Source: Gemmatimonadales bacterium (GTDB lineage: Bacteria > Gemmatimonadota > Gemmatimonadetes > Gemmatimonadales > GWC2-71-9). From it: a DNA stretch of 64,000 nucleotides. Location of the stretch: NCBI GenBank assembly GCA_036265815.1, contig DATAOI010000064.1, forward strand, positions 27,831 through 91,830, read 5' to 3'. Position 1 is the first letter of the stretch. Each line of letters starts with the position of its first letter. The notes below the pieces were generated by a model. That model had not been told where the DNA came from and made no database searches. It was given only the letters and a program-made list of their open reading frames with translations. The translations under genes and the position numbers were made by a program. Positions 1 to 8,817 of the stretch are shown here, in pieces.

Positions 1-1520
1 GGCTTCGCGCCCAGCAGGCCGAACAGACCGCGCACCACCTCGCGCCCGATCGACCGTCCGATGCTGGAGGAGAGGGCCCCCACGAGCGCCCCGCCCGCGA
101 CCTGTGCCACCGTTCTGGCCGCCGAGCCGCCGCGCGAGGACGTCGGAGCCGGTGTCGCGGGCGGCTCCGTCTTCGCCATCCGCGCGGCGAGGATTTCCCG
201 CGCGCTCTCCCGGTCCACGGTCTTTCCGTACTCCTGGATCAGATCGCTCTCGCGGATGTCCGCCTGCAGCTCCTCGGGCGTGAGCGGCGCCATGCGTGAC
301 CCTGGGGGGACGAGCCGAGTCGCCACGACCGGCCCCGGGGAACCGCGGGCGTCCAGCCCCGTGACCACGGCTTCGCCGATTCCCAGAGAGGTGAGCGTCT
401 CCTCGAGATCGTAGAATTGGGTCTTGGGGAAGGTGCGCGCCGTCGCCTTGAGTGCCACCTCGTCGTCCGGCGTATGGGCTCGAAGGGCGTGCTGGACCCG
501 GTTGCTGAGCTGCGCCAGCACCTCGCTGGGCACGTCCTTCGGCGTCTGGGTGACGAAGTAGACCCCGATGCCTTTCGACCGGATGAGTCGGACCACCTGC
601 TGGACCTGTTCGAGGAAGGCCTTTGAAGCGTCGGCGAACAGCAAATGAGCTTCGTCGAAGAAAAAGACCAGCTTCGGTTTGGGCAGGTCGCCGGCCTCCG
701 GCAGATTGTGATACAACTCCGCCAGCAGCCACATGATGAAAGTGGAATAGAGCAGCGGCTTGTCCTGCACGTCCGAGATCTCCAGACAAGTGACCACGCC
801 TCGACCGTCGGAGGTGACGTGCAGCATGTCCTTCACATCGAACTCGGGTTCCCCGAAGAACTTCTCGGCCCCCTGGGATTCGAGCTCCACCAACTTGCGC
901 AACAGCACCCCCACCGATGCACCTGACATCCCCCCATACTGAGCCAGCGCCGGCTTGCCCGTGTCCGAAGAGAGGAACTGGAGTACGGCCCGCAGGTCCG
1001 ACAGATCGAGCAAGAGAAGCTGGTTGTCGTCGCAATATTTGAAAACCATGGTAAGGACGCTGGTCTGGGTCTCGTTGAGCGAGAGCGCCTTCCCCAGGAG
1101 CAGCGGGCCGAACGAGCTGACGGTCGCCCGGAGCTGCACTCCGAGTGCGCCGGTGAGGCTTACGAACTCGACCGGCGCGCCGGCTGGCTTCCATGTCCAG
1201 CCGATGTCCTTGGCGCGCTGGGCGATCCGATCACTCGCCTCCCCCGGCACTGCCAGCCCGCTCAAGTCACCCTTGATGTCGGCAACAAAAACGGGCACCC
1301 CCTGCGCCACGAGCTGCTCGGTGAGCAGTTGGAGCGTTTTGGTCTTGCCCGTGCCCGTGGCTCCGGCAATGAGCCCGTGGCGGTTGAGCATGGCGAGGGG
1401 GATCTTGACCTTGGGCTCCTGGTGGACCCCGCCACCGGACTCGAGCGCGGCGCCAAGAGTCACCGACGGGTCCGTGGATGCGTAGCCGGCCGCGAGCATT
1501 TCTGTGAATGAGGAAGCCAT
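1..1520 (-). CDS. HerA-like ATPase, DUF853 (YjgR) family, 3' part cut by window edge
   Basis: The minus-strand frame is open from an ATG at 1520 to the window edge, giving about 506 codons. A P-loop GATGTGKT lies at residues 53-60, preceded by the HGLIAGATG context typical of HerA/FtsK-like hexameric ATPases, and a Walker B-like LVFFFDEAHLLF follows in the middle. A later stretch with VYFVTQTPKDVP matches the sensor region of this family. The tail is rich in Ala, Pro, Ser and Arg, then a small-residue helix. Members are predicted DNA-translocating or helicase-like ATPases whose substrate is not settled. The start lies 14 bases after the stop of the upstream aminotransferase gene, so the two are probably one operon. 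Confidence 0.85.
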   Translation of the reverse strand, partial: MASSFTEMLAAGYASTDPSVTLGAALESGGGVHQEPKVKIPLAMLNRHGLIAGATGTGKTKTLQLLTEQLVAQGVPVFVADIKGDLSGLAVPGEASDRIAQRAKDIGWTWKPAGAPVEFVSLTGALGVQLRATVSSFGPLLLGKALSLNETQTSVLTMVFKYCDDNQLLLLDLSDLRAVLQFLSSDTGKPALAQYGGMSGASVGVLLRKLVELESQGAEKFFGEPEFDVKDMLHVTSDGRGVVTCLEISDVQDKPLLYSTFIMWLLAELYHNLPEAGDLPKPKLVFFFDEAHLLFADASKAFLEQVQQVVRLIRSKGIGVYFVTQTPKDVPSEVLAQLSNRVQHALRAHTPDDEVALKATARTFPKTQFYDLEETLTSLGIGEAVVTGLDARGSPGPVVATRLVPPGSRMAPLTPEELQADIRESDLIQEYGKTVDRESAREILAARMAKTEPPATPAPTSSRGGSAARTVAQVAGGALVGALSSSIGRSIGREVVRGLFGLLGAK

Positions 1521-1534
1521 AGACTCAGATTGGG

Positions 1535-2755
1535 TTAGTGGTTGCCTTCGAGCACCTCGACCACCCGCTCCATCTCCTCCACCGTGTTGTACGCGTGCGG
1601 GCTCAGCCGGATGGCACCCTCGCGCAGGCTGCAGATGATCCGTGCCGATTTGAGTCGGCGAAACGCCTCCTCCACGACACCAGTTGCCACGGCAATGATG
1701 CCGGAGCGATGGGCGTCCTGCGGTGAGACGATCCGGCCCCCGCCCCGCTCCGCCCAGCGAACCAGCGGCTCCTGGAGTCTCCGCAAATGCTCCGCGATCC
1801 GATCGACGCCCAGCCCCAGGAGCAGCTCCAGCGACGCATTCATCCCCGCGAAATCCTGGTACGGGAGCGTGATCAGCTCGAACCGCCGGGCATCGGACCG
1901 GAGGGTGCGGTTGTATTGGGTGAGCCGGGTGAAATCATCGGTGCCCTCGAAGGCCATCCAGCCGGTCACCGGCGGATCCAGGGTGGGGATCAGCTCCCGC
2001 CGGATGTACACGAAGCCCGAGCCCCAGGGGGAAAGCAACCACTTCTGCCCGCCGCAGGCGAGGACGTCGACCTGGACGCGCGTGAGGTCCACCGGCACCT
2101 GGCCCAGCCCTTGGATCGCATCCACTACCAGGTAGGCCCCGGTCCGGCGGGTCGCCTCCGAGAGCGCCGCCAGGTCCGCCAGGTAACCGCTGCTGAACTG
2201 CACCAGCGAGACCGCCAGCACCCGTACCCGCGGGTCTCGCAGGCGTTCCAGCAGACGGGCCTCATCCGGCCAGCCTTCCGGCGTGGTCGGCACCAGCTCC
2301 ATGGTCACGCCGGCATCGCCCAGGCGCATCCAGGGGTAGACGTTGGCCGGGAACTCGCGATCGCTCACCAGCACCACGTCTCCCGGCCGGAGCGGGAGCG
2401 CGCGCGCCACAACCGTGAGGCCGAACCCGGTGTTCACCGTCAATCCGATCTCGCCTGGCGTCACCGAGAGGAGCTCCGCCACCAGGCGGCGGCTCTCGGT
2501 CAAGGTGCCGAAGAGGTCACGATCCGGGAGTCGGAACGGCATCGTCCGGCGCCGGTTGAACTCCTCCAGCGCCAGGCGGGACCGCTCCGGGAGCGGGCCG
2601 ACGCTCGCGTTGTTGAGGTAGATCGTCTCCCCGGTCCAGGGGAACTCTCCGGCCCGGAGCGCGGCCACATCGAGCGGCGCCGCGACGGCGCCCGCCGGGT
2701 CGGCGCTCACCGGCCGGGCCCCGGCTGGGGGGCGTTTCGCAACTCCCGGCCCCAC
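1535..2755 (-). CDS. Class V aminotransferase / cysteine-desulfurase-like PLP enzyme
   Basis: This 406-residue protein has the fold-type I PLP layout: a YLNNASVGPLP opening near residue 46, a VDAIQG motif at 211-216 whose Asp and Gln contact the cofactor, and the Schiff-base lysine in CGGQKWLLSPWG (Lys238). The family includes cysteine desulfurases, selenocysteine lyases and other carbon-sulfur or transaminating enzymes. I see no clear catalytic cysteine loop of the SufS or IscS type, so the substrate is open. The GTG at 2755 is the first start after an in-frame stop and has GGGAGG about 11 bases upstream. It is divergent from the patatin gene and is followed by the HerA-like gene. Confidence 0.85.
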   Translation of the reverse strand: MGPGVAKRPPAGARPVSADPAGAVAAPLDVAALRAGEFPWTGETIYLNNASVGPLPERSRLALEEFNRRRTMPFRLPDRDLFGTLTESRRLVAELLSVTPGEIGLTVNTGFGLTVVARALPLRPGDVVLVSDREFPANVYPWMRLGDAGVTMELVPTTPEGWPDEARLLERLRDPRVRVLAVSLVQFSSGYLADLAALSEATRRTGAYLVVDAIQGLGQVPVDLTRVQVDVLACGGQKWLLSPWGSGFVYIRRELIPTLDPPVTGWMAFEGTDDFTRLTQYNRTLRSDARRFELITLPYQDFAGMNASLELLLGLGVDRIAEHLRRLQEPLVRWAERGGGRIVSPQDAHRSGIIAVATGVVEEAFRRLKSARIICSLREGAIRLSPHAYNTVEEMERVVEVLEGNH

Positions 2756-2884
2756 CGCTCACCCAGCCTCCCTGCGGCCATGTCGATTCCGTGATGTGGG
2801 TTACCCCGCAGAAGCGGAGTCGCGCACCCTCTTGCACCATCCGCCTTCACAGCGCCCGGCGCATGATTCTTGCAATTTTGTCTC

Positions 2885-3985
2885 ATGAAACGTTACGCAC
2901 TGACCCTCAGCGCAGGCAAGCGAGTGAAAGTGGATCGACCCTTCACCCTGGTCCTGAGTGGCGGCGGCCTCAAGGGGCTGGCGCACATCGGCGTGCTGAG
3001 AGCCCTGGAAGAGCGGGGCCTGGTGCCGGGACTGGTGGTGGGGTCGAGCATCGGGTCACTCATCGGCGCTGCCTGGGCGGCCGGGGCCACCATCGCCCAA
3101 ATGGAAGCCAAGGCACGCGGCATCCGCCGCCGCGACGTGTTCCAGGTGGCCCATACCGACGTCGCCCTCCGCCGGCTGCTCGCGCCCTCGCTCTACCGCC
3201 GGGAGCCGCTGGAGGCGCTGATCGCCAGCCTGGTCGGAGAAGTAACCTTCCGCCAGCTCAACCGGCGCCTGCTGGTCAACACCACCGACCTTCACTCCGG
3301 AATGCAGGTGATGTGGGGCCTCCCGGGTCTGCTCGATGCCCGGGTGGCCGACGCGGTGGCGGCGTCGTGCGCGCTGCCCGGGATCTTCCCGCCCCGGCAG
3401 ATCCAGGGCCGGGCCTACGTGGACGGCGCGGTCGTGGAGAACCTTCCGGTCCGCCTGGCCGCCTCCCTCGGCTCGGGACCGATCGTCGCGGTCAATGTGG
3501 CGGCCACCAGCATCCGGCGCGACGTGCACGAGACCCAAGGGTTCGCCGCCACCTACATCCGCGGGCTGGAGATCGTGATGCAGACGCAGATCGAGGGGCA
3601 GCTCCGCGATTGGACGGGGCCGCCGCTGGTGATGGTGCAGCCGCGGGTCGAGCACATCTCCATGTTTGCCTTCGACAAGACCGAGGAGCTGATGGAGGCG
3701 GGTTACCGGGCCACGGCGCAGACGCTGGACCAGCTGGATATGGATCTGCACTTGATCGAGCGCGGCATGCACCCGACGCGCCGGCTGCGGGTACTGGTGG
3801 ACGATGCCCGCTGCGTGGGATGCGGTGCCTGCGTGGTGCAGGCGCCCAAGGTGTTCCGGCTGGACCAGCGGGGCAAGGCCGAGGTGATGACCCCGGTCCA
3901 GACCTGGTCGCCCGTGGACGGGGCCTATGTGCTCAACTGTCCGACCGACGCCATCAGCGTACGGCCCGAGGAGACAGCGGCGTAA
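2885..3985 (+). CDS. Patatin-like phospholipase fused to a C-terminal ferredoxin domain
   Basis: Residues 20-290 are a patatin lipid acyl hydrolase domain with the oxyanion loop SGGGLKG (25-31), the nucleophile motif GSSIG (Ser55) and the dyad Asp180 in VDGA. Residues about 300-366 form a small ferredoxin: Cys310, Cys313 and Cys316 in CVGCGACV and Cys352 followed by Pro, the spacing of a single 4Fe-4S cluster. Patatins cleave acyl esters of phospholipids. Why one would carry an iron-sulfur cluster is not clear; redox control or electron transfer to a lipid-linked partner are guesses. An in-frame TTG lies 15 bases upstream of the chosen ATG and neither has a strong ribosome site. The 3' end overlaps the convergent methyltransferase by 32 bases. 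Confidence 0.85.
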   Translation: MKRYALTLSAGKRVKVDRPFTLVLSGGGLKGLAHIGVLRALEERGLVPGLVVGSSIGSLIGAAWAAGATIAQMEAKARGIRRRDVFQVAHTDVALRRLLAPSLYRREPLEALIASLVGEVTFRQLNRRLLVNTTDLHSGMQVMWGLPGLLDARVADAVAASCALPGIFPPRQIQGRAYVDGAVVENLPVRLAASLGSGPIVAVNVAATSIRRDVHETQGFAATYIRGLEIVMQTQIEGQLRDWTGPPLVMVQPRVEHISMFAFDKTEELMEAGYRATAQTLDQLDMDLHLIERGMHPTRRLRVLVDDARCVGCGACVVQAPKVFRLDQRGKAEVMTPVQTWSPVDGAYVLNCPTDAISVRPEETAA

Positions 3986-4604
3986 CCTCGAAGATGAACA
4001 CCGCGTCGCCCCGCCGCCGGACAGGAAGCAGGTTCCGCAGCCGGCTCCGGTAATGCCGATGCGCCCGCACCTTCCCCCAGGGCGCCAGCGCCCGCTGCAA
4101 CAGGGCTTCGTCGTAGAGCCGTTTGGGGTCAGGATCGGAACGGGTGTCGCGCACCGGCGTGGTGCCCACGACAGCTCCCCCGGCCGCCAGATATCCCACC
4201 AGCTCACCGATCAGCCCCGAGTCGTCCTCGAACTGCTCCAGCACTTCGCTGCAGTAGATCCGATCGAACTGCCCCGGCCCCGGCGGCATGGTGGTGAATA
4301 CCGGCCGTGCCGCGGACCCGCGAAACTGCTTGGCCTGGCCGATGGCCGCGGGTGAGATGTCGTACCCCACCGCCTCCCCGCCCAGCTGCTGCAGCCGCAG
4401 CGTGAACACCCCATCGAAGCACCCGAAGTCGAGCACACGCTTCCCTTCCGGCGGATAGCGCCGCAGGAGCGCCCGCTGGCTCCACTGGAGATGGGTGAGT
4501 CGCCAGTCGAGGTCGAACGCGCGCGGCCCCTGCCGCTCGATCCATTCGCGGTACTGCCGGTCGTACTCGTCCGCCGCGGCGAGTTGCGCCAAGGTGTTCA
4601 CCAC
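3954..4604 (-). CDS. Class I SAM-dependent methyltransferase
   Basis: This 216-residue protein has a Rossmann methyltransferase core. Motif I is VLDFGCFDGVFTL near residue 58, followed by an acidic VGYDISP strand end that would bind the ribose of SAM, and later a FDRIYCSEVLEQFED segment like motif IV. The GTG start at 4604 overlaps the last base of the upstream glycosyltransferase TAG stop, which implies translational coupling. Position in a glycan gene cluster suggests it methylates a sugar or glycan-linked substrate, but the sequence does not show which. There is no signal peptide or membrane segment. Confidence 0.8.
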   Translation of the reverse strand: MVNTLAQLAAADEYDRQYREWIERQGPRAFDLDWRLTHLQWSQRALLRRYPPEGKRVLDFGCFDGVFTLRLQQLGGEAVGYDISPAAIGQAKQFRGSAARPVFTTMPPGPGQFDRIYCSEVLEQFEDDSGLIGELVGYLAAGGAVVGTTPVRDTRSDPDPKRLYDEALLQRALAPWGKVRAHRHYRSRLRNLLPVRRRGDAVFIFEVTPLSPRAVR

Positions 4605-5800
4605 TAGGGGGCGCCCTCCCGCGCGCGCACCCGGCCGAGCTCGTGTCCGATCCGCGCGAGTTCCGAGGTGACCCGATCCCAGTTGTAGTGCCGCTCGATC
4701 AGGCGCCGGCCGGCCGTGCCCAGCCGGGCGCGGAGCCCGGGATCTGCCAGCAGCCGTCGCACGGCAGCGGCCACGGCCTCCGCGCTCTCGGCATCGACCA
4801 GGAGGCCGGTCTCACCGTCCCGCACGCCTTCCGGAATTCCGCCGCTCCGGCCGGCGATCACCGGCAGCCCGCAGGCTGAGGCTTCCGAGAGTGAGATACC
4901 GAATCCCTCCACCCGCTGCTCCATGAGACGGGAGACGCCAAGATAGATCTCGGCGGCGTTGTAGAGCGCCGGCAGGTCGCGGTCGGGCACGTCGGTGAGG
5001 AAGCGGACCTGGTCGGCCACGCCGAGCTGGCGGGCCTCCTGCTCCAGGGCGTCCTGCGCCTCACCGGCCCCGACCACCGCGTAGCGCAAGTCGGGGTAGT
5101 CGGTCCGCAGCCGGGCGAGGGCCTGGAGTGCGGTGTCGATGCCCTTGTGCCGGGTGAGCCGCGCTACCGAGAGTAGCCAGCGGCCGGGTCCGAGGCCATA
5201 GCGCGCGCGTACGTCCGTCGTGTCGATACCGGGGCGAAAGAACGCCTGGTCGGCGCCCAGCGCGACCACCCGCACGAGATCGGGCGGAGTGTCCAGCTCC
5301 AGCTCGCTCAACAGGGTGAGGCAGGTGTCCCGGGTCCACTGACTATTGGCCACCAGCACCGCGGCCGAGGAAAGGAGGGCCCGGGCCGTCCGGCGCTTGA
5401 CCGAGGATTGATGCACCTGATGCCGCAGGATCAGGATATCGCCGCCGTGGAGCAGCACGCCGAAGGGAACACCCACCCGTTCCATCGTCCATTTGGCCGG
5501 GTACGCCGCGGGCTTGATGTTGCCGCACCAGATGAATTCCGCCTCGGTGGCCCGGGCCAGCACGGCCGCGCGGCGGGACCAGAGCAGGATCCCCTGTATG
5601 GTCCGGAGCCTTCGCGCCGGGATCGGCAGGCGGTCGACCCGGTTGGGAAAGGTCCCGTCGATGTCCGCCGCGTCGGGATGCTGTCCGGTGGAGACGACCA
5701 GCGAGCCGGGAGGGTAGCGCTTGGTGAGCTCGGCCATCCACCGGGCAATGCCACCGCTCATCGGCGGGAAGTCATAAGTGAGGAGCAGGTGGGTGCCCAT
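4604..5800 (-). CDS. GT4-type glycosyltransferase (GT-B fold)
   Basis: The 398-residue protein starts with the glycine-rich loop YDFPPMSGGIARWM, usual for GT4 retaining enzymes, and has the C-terminal nucleotide-sugar domain: LLSVARLTRHKGIDTAL near residue 208, then an E-x7-E-like block containing VEGFGISLSEASACGLPV. It should transfer a sugar from a nucleotide donor to a growing glycan at the cytoplasmic face. A TAGATT hexamer at 5809-5814 on this strand lies 8 bases before the ATG and overlaps the stop codon of the preceding gene, with no Shine-Dalgarno sequence, so a leaderless start is possible. Downstream it is coupled to the methyltransferase. Confidence 0.88.
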   Translation of the reverse strand: MGTHLLLTYDFPPMSGGIARWMAELTKRYPPGSLVVSTGQHPDAADIDGTFPNRVDRLPIPARRLRTIQGILLWSRRAAVLARATEAEFIWCGNIKPAAYPAKWTMERVGVPFGVLLHGGDILILRHQVHQSSVKRRTARALLSSAAVLVANSQWTRDTCLTLLSELELDTPPDLVRVVALGADQAFFRPGIDTTDVRARYGLGPGRWLLSVARLTRHKGIDTALQALARLRTDYPDLRYAVVGAGEAQDALEQEARQLGVADQVRFLTDVPDRDLPALYNAAEIYLGVSRLMEQRVEGFGISLSEASACGLPVIAGRSGGIPEGVRDGETGLLVDAESAEAVAAAVRRLLADPGLRARLGTAGRRLIERHYNWDRVTSELARIGHELGRVRAREGAP

Positions 5801-5808
5801 ATATCGAC

Positions 5809-5814
5809 AATCTA
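5809..5814 (-). promoter_or_regulatory. Candidate -10 element of a leaderless promoter
   Basis: TAGATT on the minus strand, 8 bases before the ATG at 5800, with no purine-rich ribosome site between. It overlaps the TAG stop of the upstream glycosyltransferase. I see no good -35 box. The call rests on the same spacing recurring at other starts in the window. Confidence 0.4.
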
Positions 5815-6936
5815 GCGCAGGAGCGGCGGGAGCGACGAGTGGACGCGGAGCGCCCCGCCGAGCGCGGCTTCATAGCCGTCGACCATGCGATGGAGCGGGA
5901 ACTCGACTTCGATCCGCCGGCGACCGCCCTCGCCCAGCAACCGGCGGCGGCCAGGATCGTCGAGCAACGCCGCGACAGTGGCGCCGAGCGCGTCGGGATC
6001 GCCCGGCGGCACCAGGAGCCCGGCGCTACCATCGCGACCGACCAGCTCGCCGGTGCCACCCCCGTCCGCGGCCACCACGGGACGGGCGCACGACATCGCC
6101 TCGCCCACCGCGTTGGGGAATGTCTCCCTGGGCGAGGGGTGCACCACCAGATCGGCCGCATTGAGCGCGGCCGCCACTTCCGCCGGACTCAGCAATCCGG
6201 TGAAGATCGTCGGCAGCGACAGCCGGTCGGCCAGCGACCGAAGCTCGGTCTCCCGGGCGCCGTCGCCCATCACGACATAGGTGATGGGCGGATGTTCCCG
6301 GGCCACCACTCCCGCCAGCGCGTCGAAGGCCACTTCGTGACCCTTGTTGCGCGCCAGCTTTCCGGGCGTGAGGACCACGAAGCGGTCGGGGCCGATCCGG
6401 TACGCCGCGCGGAAGGCCAGCCCGGCCTGGGGATCGGGCCGGTAGCGCACGGTATCGTAGCCATTGGGGATTCGCACCTGGGGAATCCGGCGAAGCCAGG
6501 GAGACTGCCGGTAGGCGTCCTCCCGGATGAAGTGCGATTGAAACACCAGGAGGGAGATGCGCCGGGCGTACATTCGGTCGGCCAGGTGCCCTCGCGCGCC
6601 CCGATAATTCAGATTGTAGCGATACACCACCGCCGTCTTGAGCGGGAGCGTGGCGTATCCCGCCAGGCGCAGGTCGCGCGGCGTGTCGACGATGATGGCC
6701 TGCGCGCCCAGCCCGCGCAGCGCCCGGTTCAATGCCCAGACCTCGCGCGGGCCGGTATTCTTGGCCGGGAGCTGGGTCACCGGCAGGCCTTCCTCTTCGA
6801 ATCGCCTGGTGAGGCGGGGGGCGCCGGTGAGCAGCAACGACTGGTGTCCTCGCTCCAGCAGCCCCTGGGCGATCTTGGCATAGCTGGCGGCCGATCCGCG
6901 CCAGCCGACCGCACCGATCATGAGAGCCACGCGCAT
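5812..6936 (-). CDS. GT4-type glycosyltransferase (GT-B fold)
   Basis: This 374-residue protein opens with MRVALMIGAVGWRGSAASYA, a Rossmann strand and a Gly/Ser loop, and has a C-terminal donor domain with VVLTPGKLARNKGHEVAFDAL and the HPSPRETFPNAVGEAMSC block that carries the nucleotide-sugar-binding glutamates. It is likely a retaining transferase adding one residue to the same glycan as its neighbours. I chose the ATG at 6936 because the fold begins there. A GTG at 6957 overlaps the stop of the preceding methyltransferase as GTGA and would add seven residues, so it is a real alternative. It is co-directional with the GT4 gene downstream. Confidence 0.87.
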   Translation of the reverse strand: MRVALMIGAVGWRGSAASYAKIAQGLLERGHQSLLLTGAPRLTRRFEEEGLPVTQLPAKNTGPREVWALNRALRGLGAQAIIVDTPRDLRLAGYATLPLKTAVVYRYNLNYRGARGHLADRMYARRISLLVFQSHFIREDAYRQSPWLRRIPQVRIPNGYDTVRYRPDPQAGLAFRAAYRIGPDRFVVLTPGKLARNKGHEVAFDALAGVVAREHPPITYVVMGDGARETELRSLADRLSLPTIFTGLLSPAEVAAALNAADLVVHPSPRETFPNAVGEAMSCARPVVAADGGGTGELVGRDGSAGLLVPPGDPDALGATVAALLDDPGRRRLLGEGGRRRIEVEFPLHRMVDGYEAALGGALRVHSSLPPLLR

Positions 6937-6953
6937 GCCGGGAACGGCCGGGC

Positions 6954-7757
6954 TCACGCGCGCTCGAGCAGCCAGGCACCGCGGCCGGTGGGCAGCCGCG
7001 TGGCGCGCCACCCCTGCTCGCGGGCCCAGGTCTCCGCGATCTCCCGCTCGTCGGCGCGGTTGCCGTCGTCGAGCAGGATGGCGCACCCGGGCGCGAGATG
7101 CGGCCCGAGGAGCGGCACCGCGGGGTAGCGCGCGCGGGGCCCGCCGGCGCCTGGCGGACCGTCCACCACCAGCAGATCGATCGGCTCGCCCAGCGCGGAT
7201 TCGTAGACCGGTGCGTACCATCGGAGCGACCGCCCGTCGGGCGCGGGCCGCTCCACCAGCGGTGCCGTCACCAGGGTGACCAGATCCGCCAGGCCGTGCA
7301 GGCGGAGCTGCTCGAGCGTGCGCCTGGCGAACTCGGGATCGTGCTCCAGCGACACCAGTCGGCCGGCGCCCAGCCGGCGAAGGCAGCGGGCCAGGACCAC
7401 CGTGGAGCTGCCCGAGCCGCACTCCACCACCAGCCGCGGGCGCCGCTCGGCCACCAGCTCGACGGCGCGCCGCATCACCAGCGGATCGGCGGCCCATCCG
7501 CCCAGCCAGACCGGAAAGTCACCCAGCAAGGGCTGGAGCTGAATGAGCGCCTCCTGCTGCCGGGCGGCCTGCAACAGCGTCGCCTCCGTCCGCGCCAGCT
7601 CGGCCAGCACAACGGCGCCGGTCCCGACGGCGCAGAGCGCGGCGCCGGCCCACCCCGCACCCCAGAGTCCAGTGACCACGCCGGCCACGATGGCCCCGAG
7701 GCCGAGCCACTGAGCCCGAGTCTGGGAGCGGACGCTGCGCAAGGAGATGAGTTTCAT
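6954..7757 (-). CDS. Membrane-anchored class I methyltransferase
   Basis: The 267-residue protein has two hydrophobic segments at about residues 18-52, separated by a short turn, then a soluble domain. The soluble part carries VVECGSGSSTVVLARCL (SAM motif I) and a VSLEHDPEFAR segment that should bind the SAM ribose, ending with LVVDGPPG as motif IV. The N-terminal hairpin should tether the enzyme to the inner membrane, which fits modification of a lipid-linked glycan. GAGGG about 8 bases before the ATG is a fair ribosome site. It heads the minus-strand run that includes two GT4 genes. Confidence 0.8.
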   Translation of the reverse strand: MKLISLRSVRSQTRAQWLGLGAIVAGVVTGLWGAGWAGAALCAVGTGAVVLAELARTEATLLQAARQQEALIQLQPLLGDFPVWLGGWAADPLVMRRAVELVAERRPRLVVECGSGSSTVVLARCLRRLGAGRLVSLEHDPEFARRTLEQLRLHGLADLVTLVTAPLVERPAPDGRSLRWYAPVYESALGEPIDLLVVDGPPGAGGPRARYPAVPLLGPHLAPGCAILLDDGNRADEREIAETWAREQGWRATRLPTGRGAWLLERA

Positions 7758-7833
7758 GGACCCTCAATGATGGCGTGGTCGCTATCTTTCCGCTTTTCCG
7801 CGGCTCGCTCCGCCGGGCCACGCACCCTGGAGG

Positions 7834-8817
7834 ATGATCCTGCGCGTCGTCATCATCGGAGCGGGGCGGAGCCACAAGAACGAAGCCGCTATCGGGCGGG
7901 CCGTCGAGTCCCTGGGACTGCCCTCTCTGGTGATCAACGCCGTCACCTGGACCCAGAATCTAGGTCGGCTGGCCGCGCCGCTCCTACAGCGCCGGATCGA
8001 GGCGTTCGAGCCTGACGTGCTGATCTGCTCGCGGCACGCGCTGCTGCTGGGCGAGGCGCGGCTCCGGAGCCTCTTCCGCGGGCGCTATTCCGCCTTCTGG
8101 TACTTCGACCTCCGCATCCCACCGATCAAAGATGTCATCACCCTGGGCCGGCTGGTCGATACCATGTACACCACCTACGCGCCCCAAGTCGAGGTCTTTC
8201 GCCAGCACGGAATCGAGCGGGTCCTGCACTTGCCGCAGGGCATGGACCCGGAGCTCGACCGCCCGGCCCCGGACCCGATCCCCGCGGCTTTCCGCTGCGA
8301 CGTGGTATTCGTCGGCAGCGGCAAATTCGAGAACCGTTTCGCCGTGCTCCGGGCCGTGAGCGGGGTGGCGAAGCTGCACATTCGCGGCACCGACTGGGAG
8401 CGCGCCCCGGCGGACATGCCCGTCGTGGGCGGCCCGGTGTATGGCCCGGCGTATGCCCAGACCGTGAGCGGCGCGGCCATCTCGCTGGGGGCCAACTCGC
8501 TGCCCGAGATGGCGGCACAGCACGGCTCCGCCTCGAACCGCATGTGGAAGGTCATGGGGTGCGGCGGCTTCTACCTGGGCGAGTGGGTCGAGGGGCTGGA
8601 CGCCTTTGCCCGTCACGGCGAGCACTGCGCCTGGTACCGCCAGCCGGGCGAGGCCGCGGAGCTGGCGCGGTATTATCTCGACCGGCCCGATGAGCGGCGG
8701 GCCATCGCCGCCGCGGGTCGCGAGCACGCCCTGGCTCACCACACCTATGCCCACCGGGTCCGCCTGCTGTTGGACCGCCGTGGCTACGACGCCGCGAGCC
8801 CTCAGACGATGGTGTAG
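7834..8817 (+). CDS. CgeB-like glycosyltransferase, copy 1
   Basis: This 327-residue protein looks like the CgeB/glycosyltransferase 1-like family. It begins with VVIIGAGRSHKNEA, has a mid-protein CDVVFVGSGKFENRF strand and a C-terminal WKVMGCGGFYLGEWVEGLDAF block in which an end-stage glycosyltransferase domain marks the surface entity to be used. It is clearly paralogous to the protein at 10680-11720: both share GGSHR/GRSHK openings, SLGA-x-(S/F) and HH-TYA(H/D)R endings. CgeB of Bacillus is a spore-surface glycosylation protein, so glycan transfer is the likely role. Its 3' end overlaps the convergent GT2 gene by 16 bases. GGAGG abuts the ATG, an odd zero spacing, so the start is uncertain. 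Confidence 0.75.
   Translation: MILRVVIIGAGRSHKNEAAIGRAVESLGLPSLVINAVTWTQNLGRLAAPLLQRRIEAFEPDVLICSRHALLLGEARLRSLFRGRYSAFWYFDLRIPPIKDVITLGRLVDTMYTTYAPQVEVFRQHGIERVLHLPQGMDPELDRPAPDPIPAAFRCDVVFVGSGKFENRFAVLRAVSGVAKLHIRGTDWERAPADMPVVGGPVYGPAYAQTVSGAAISLGANSLPEMAAQHGSASNRMWKVMGCGGFYLGEWVEGLDAFARHGEHCAWYRQPGEAAELARYYLDRPDERRAIAAAGREHALAHHTYAHRVRLLLDRRGYDAASPQTMV

Noticed and set aside
6958..7497. N-terminal extension of the GT4 gene that ends at 5812
   Set aside because: The added residues are a shadow of the methyltransferase in another frame; the fold begins at 6936.
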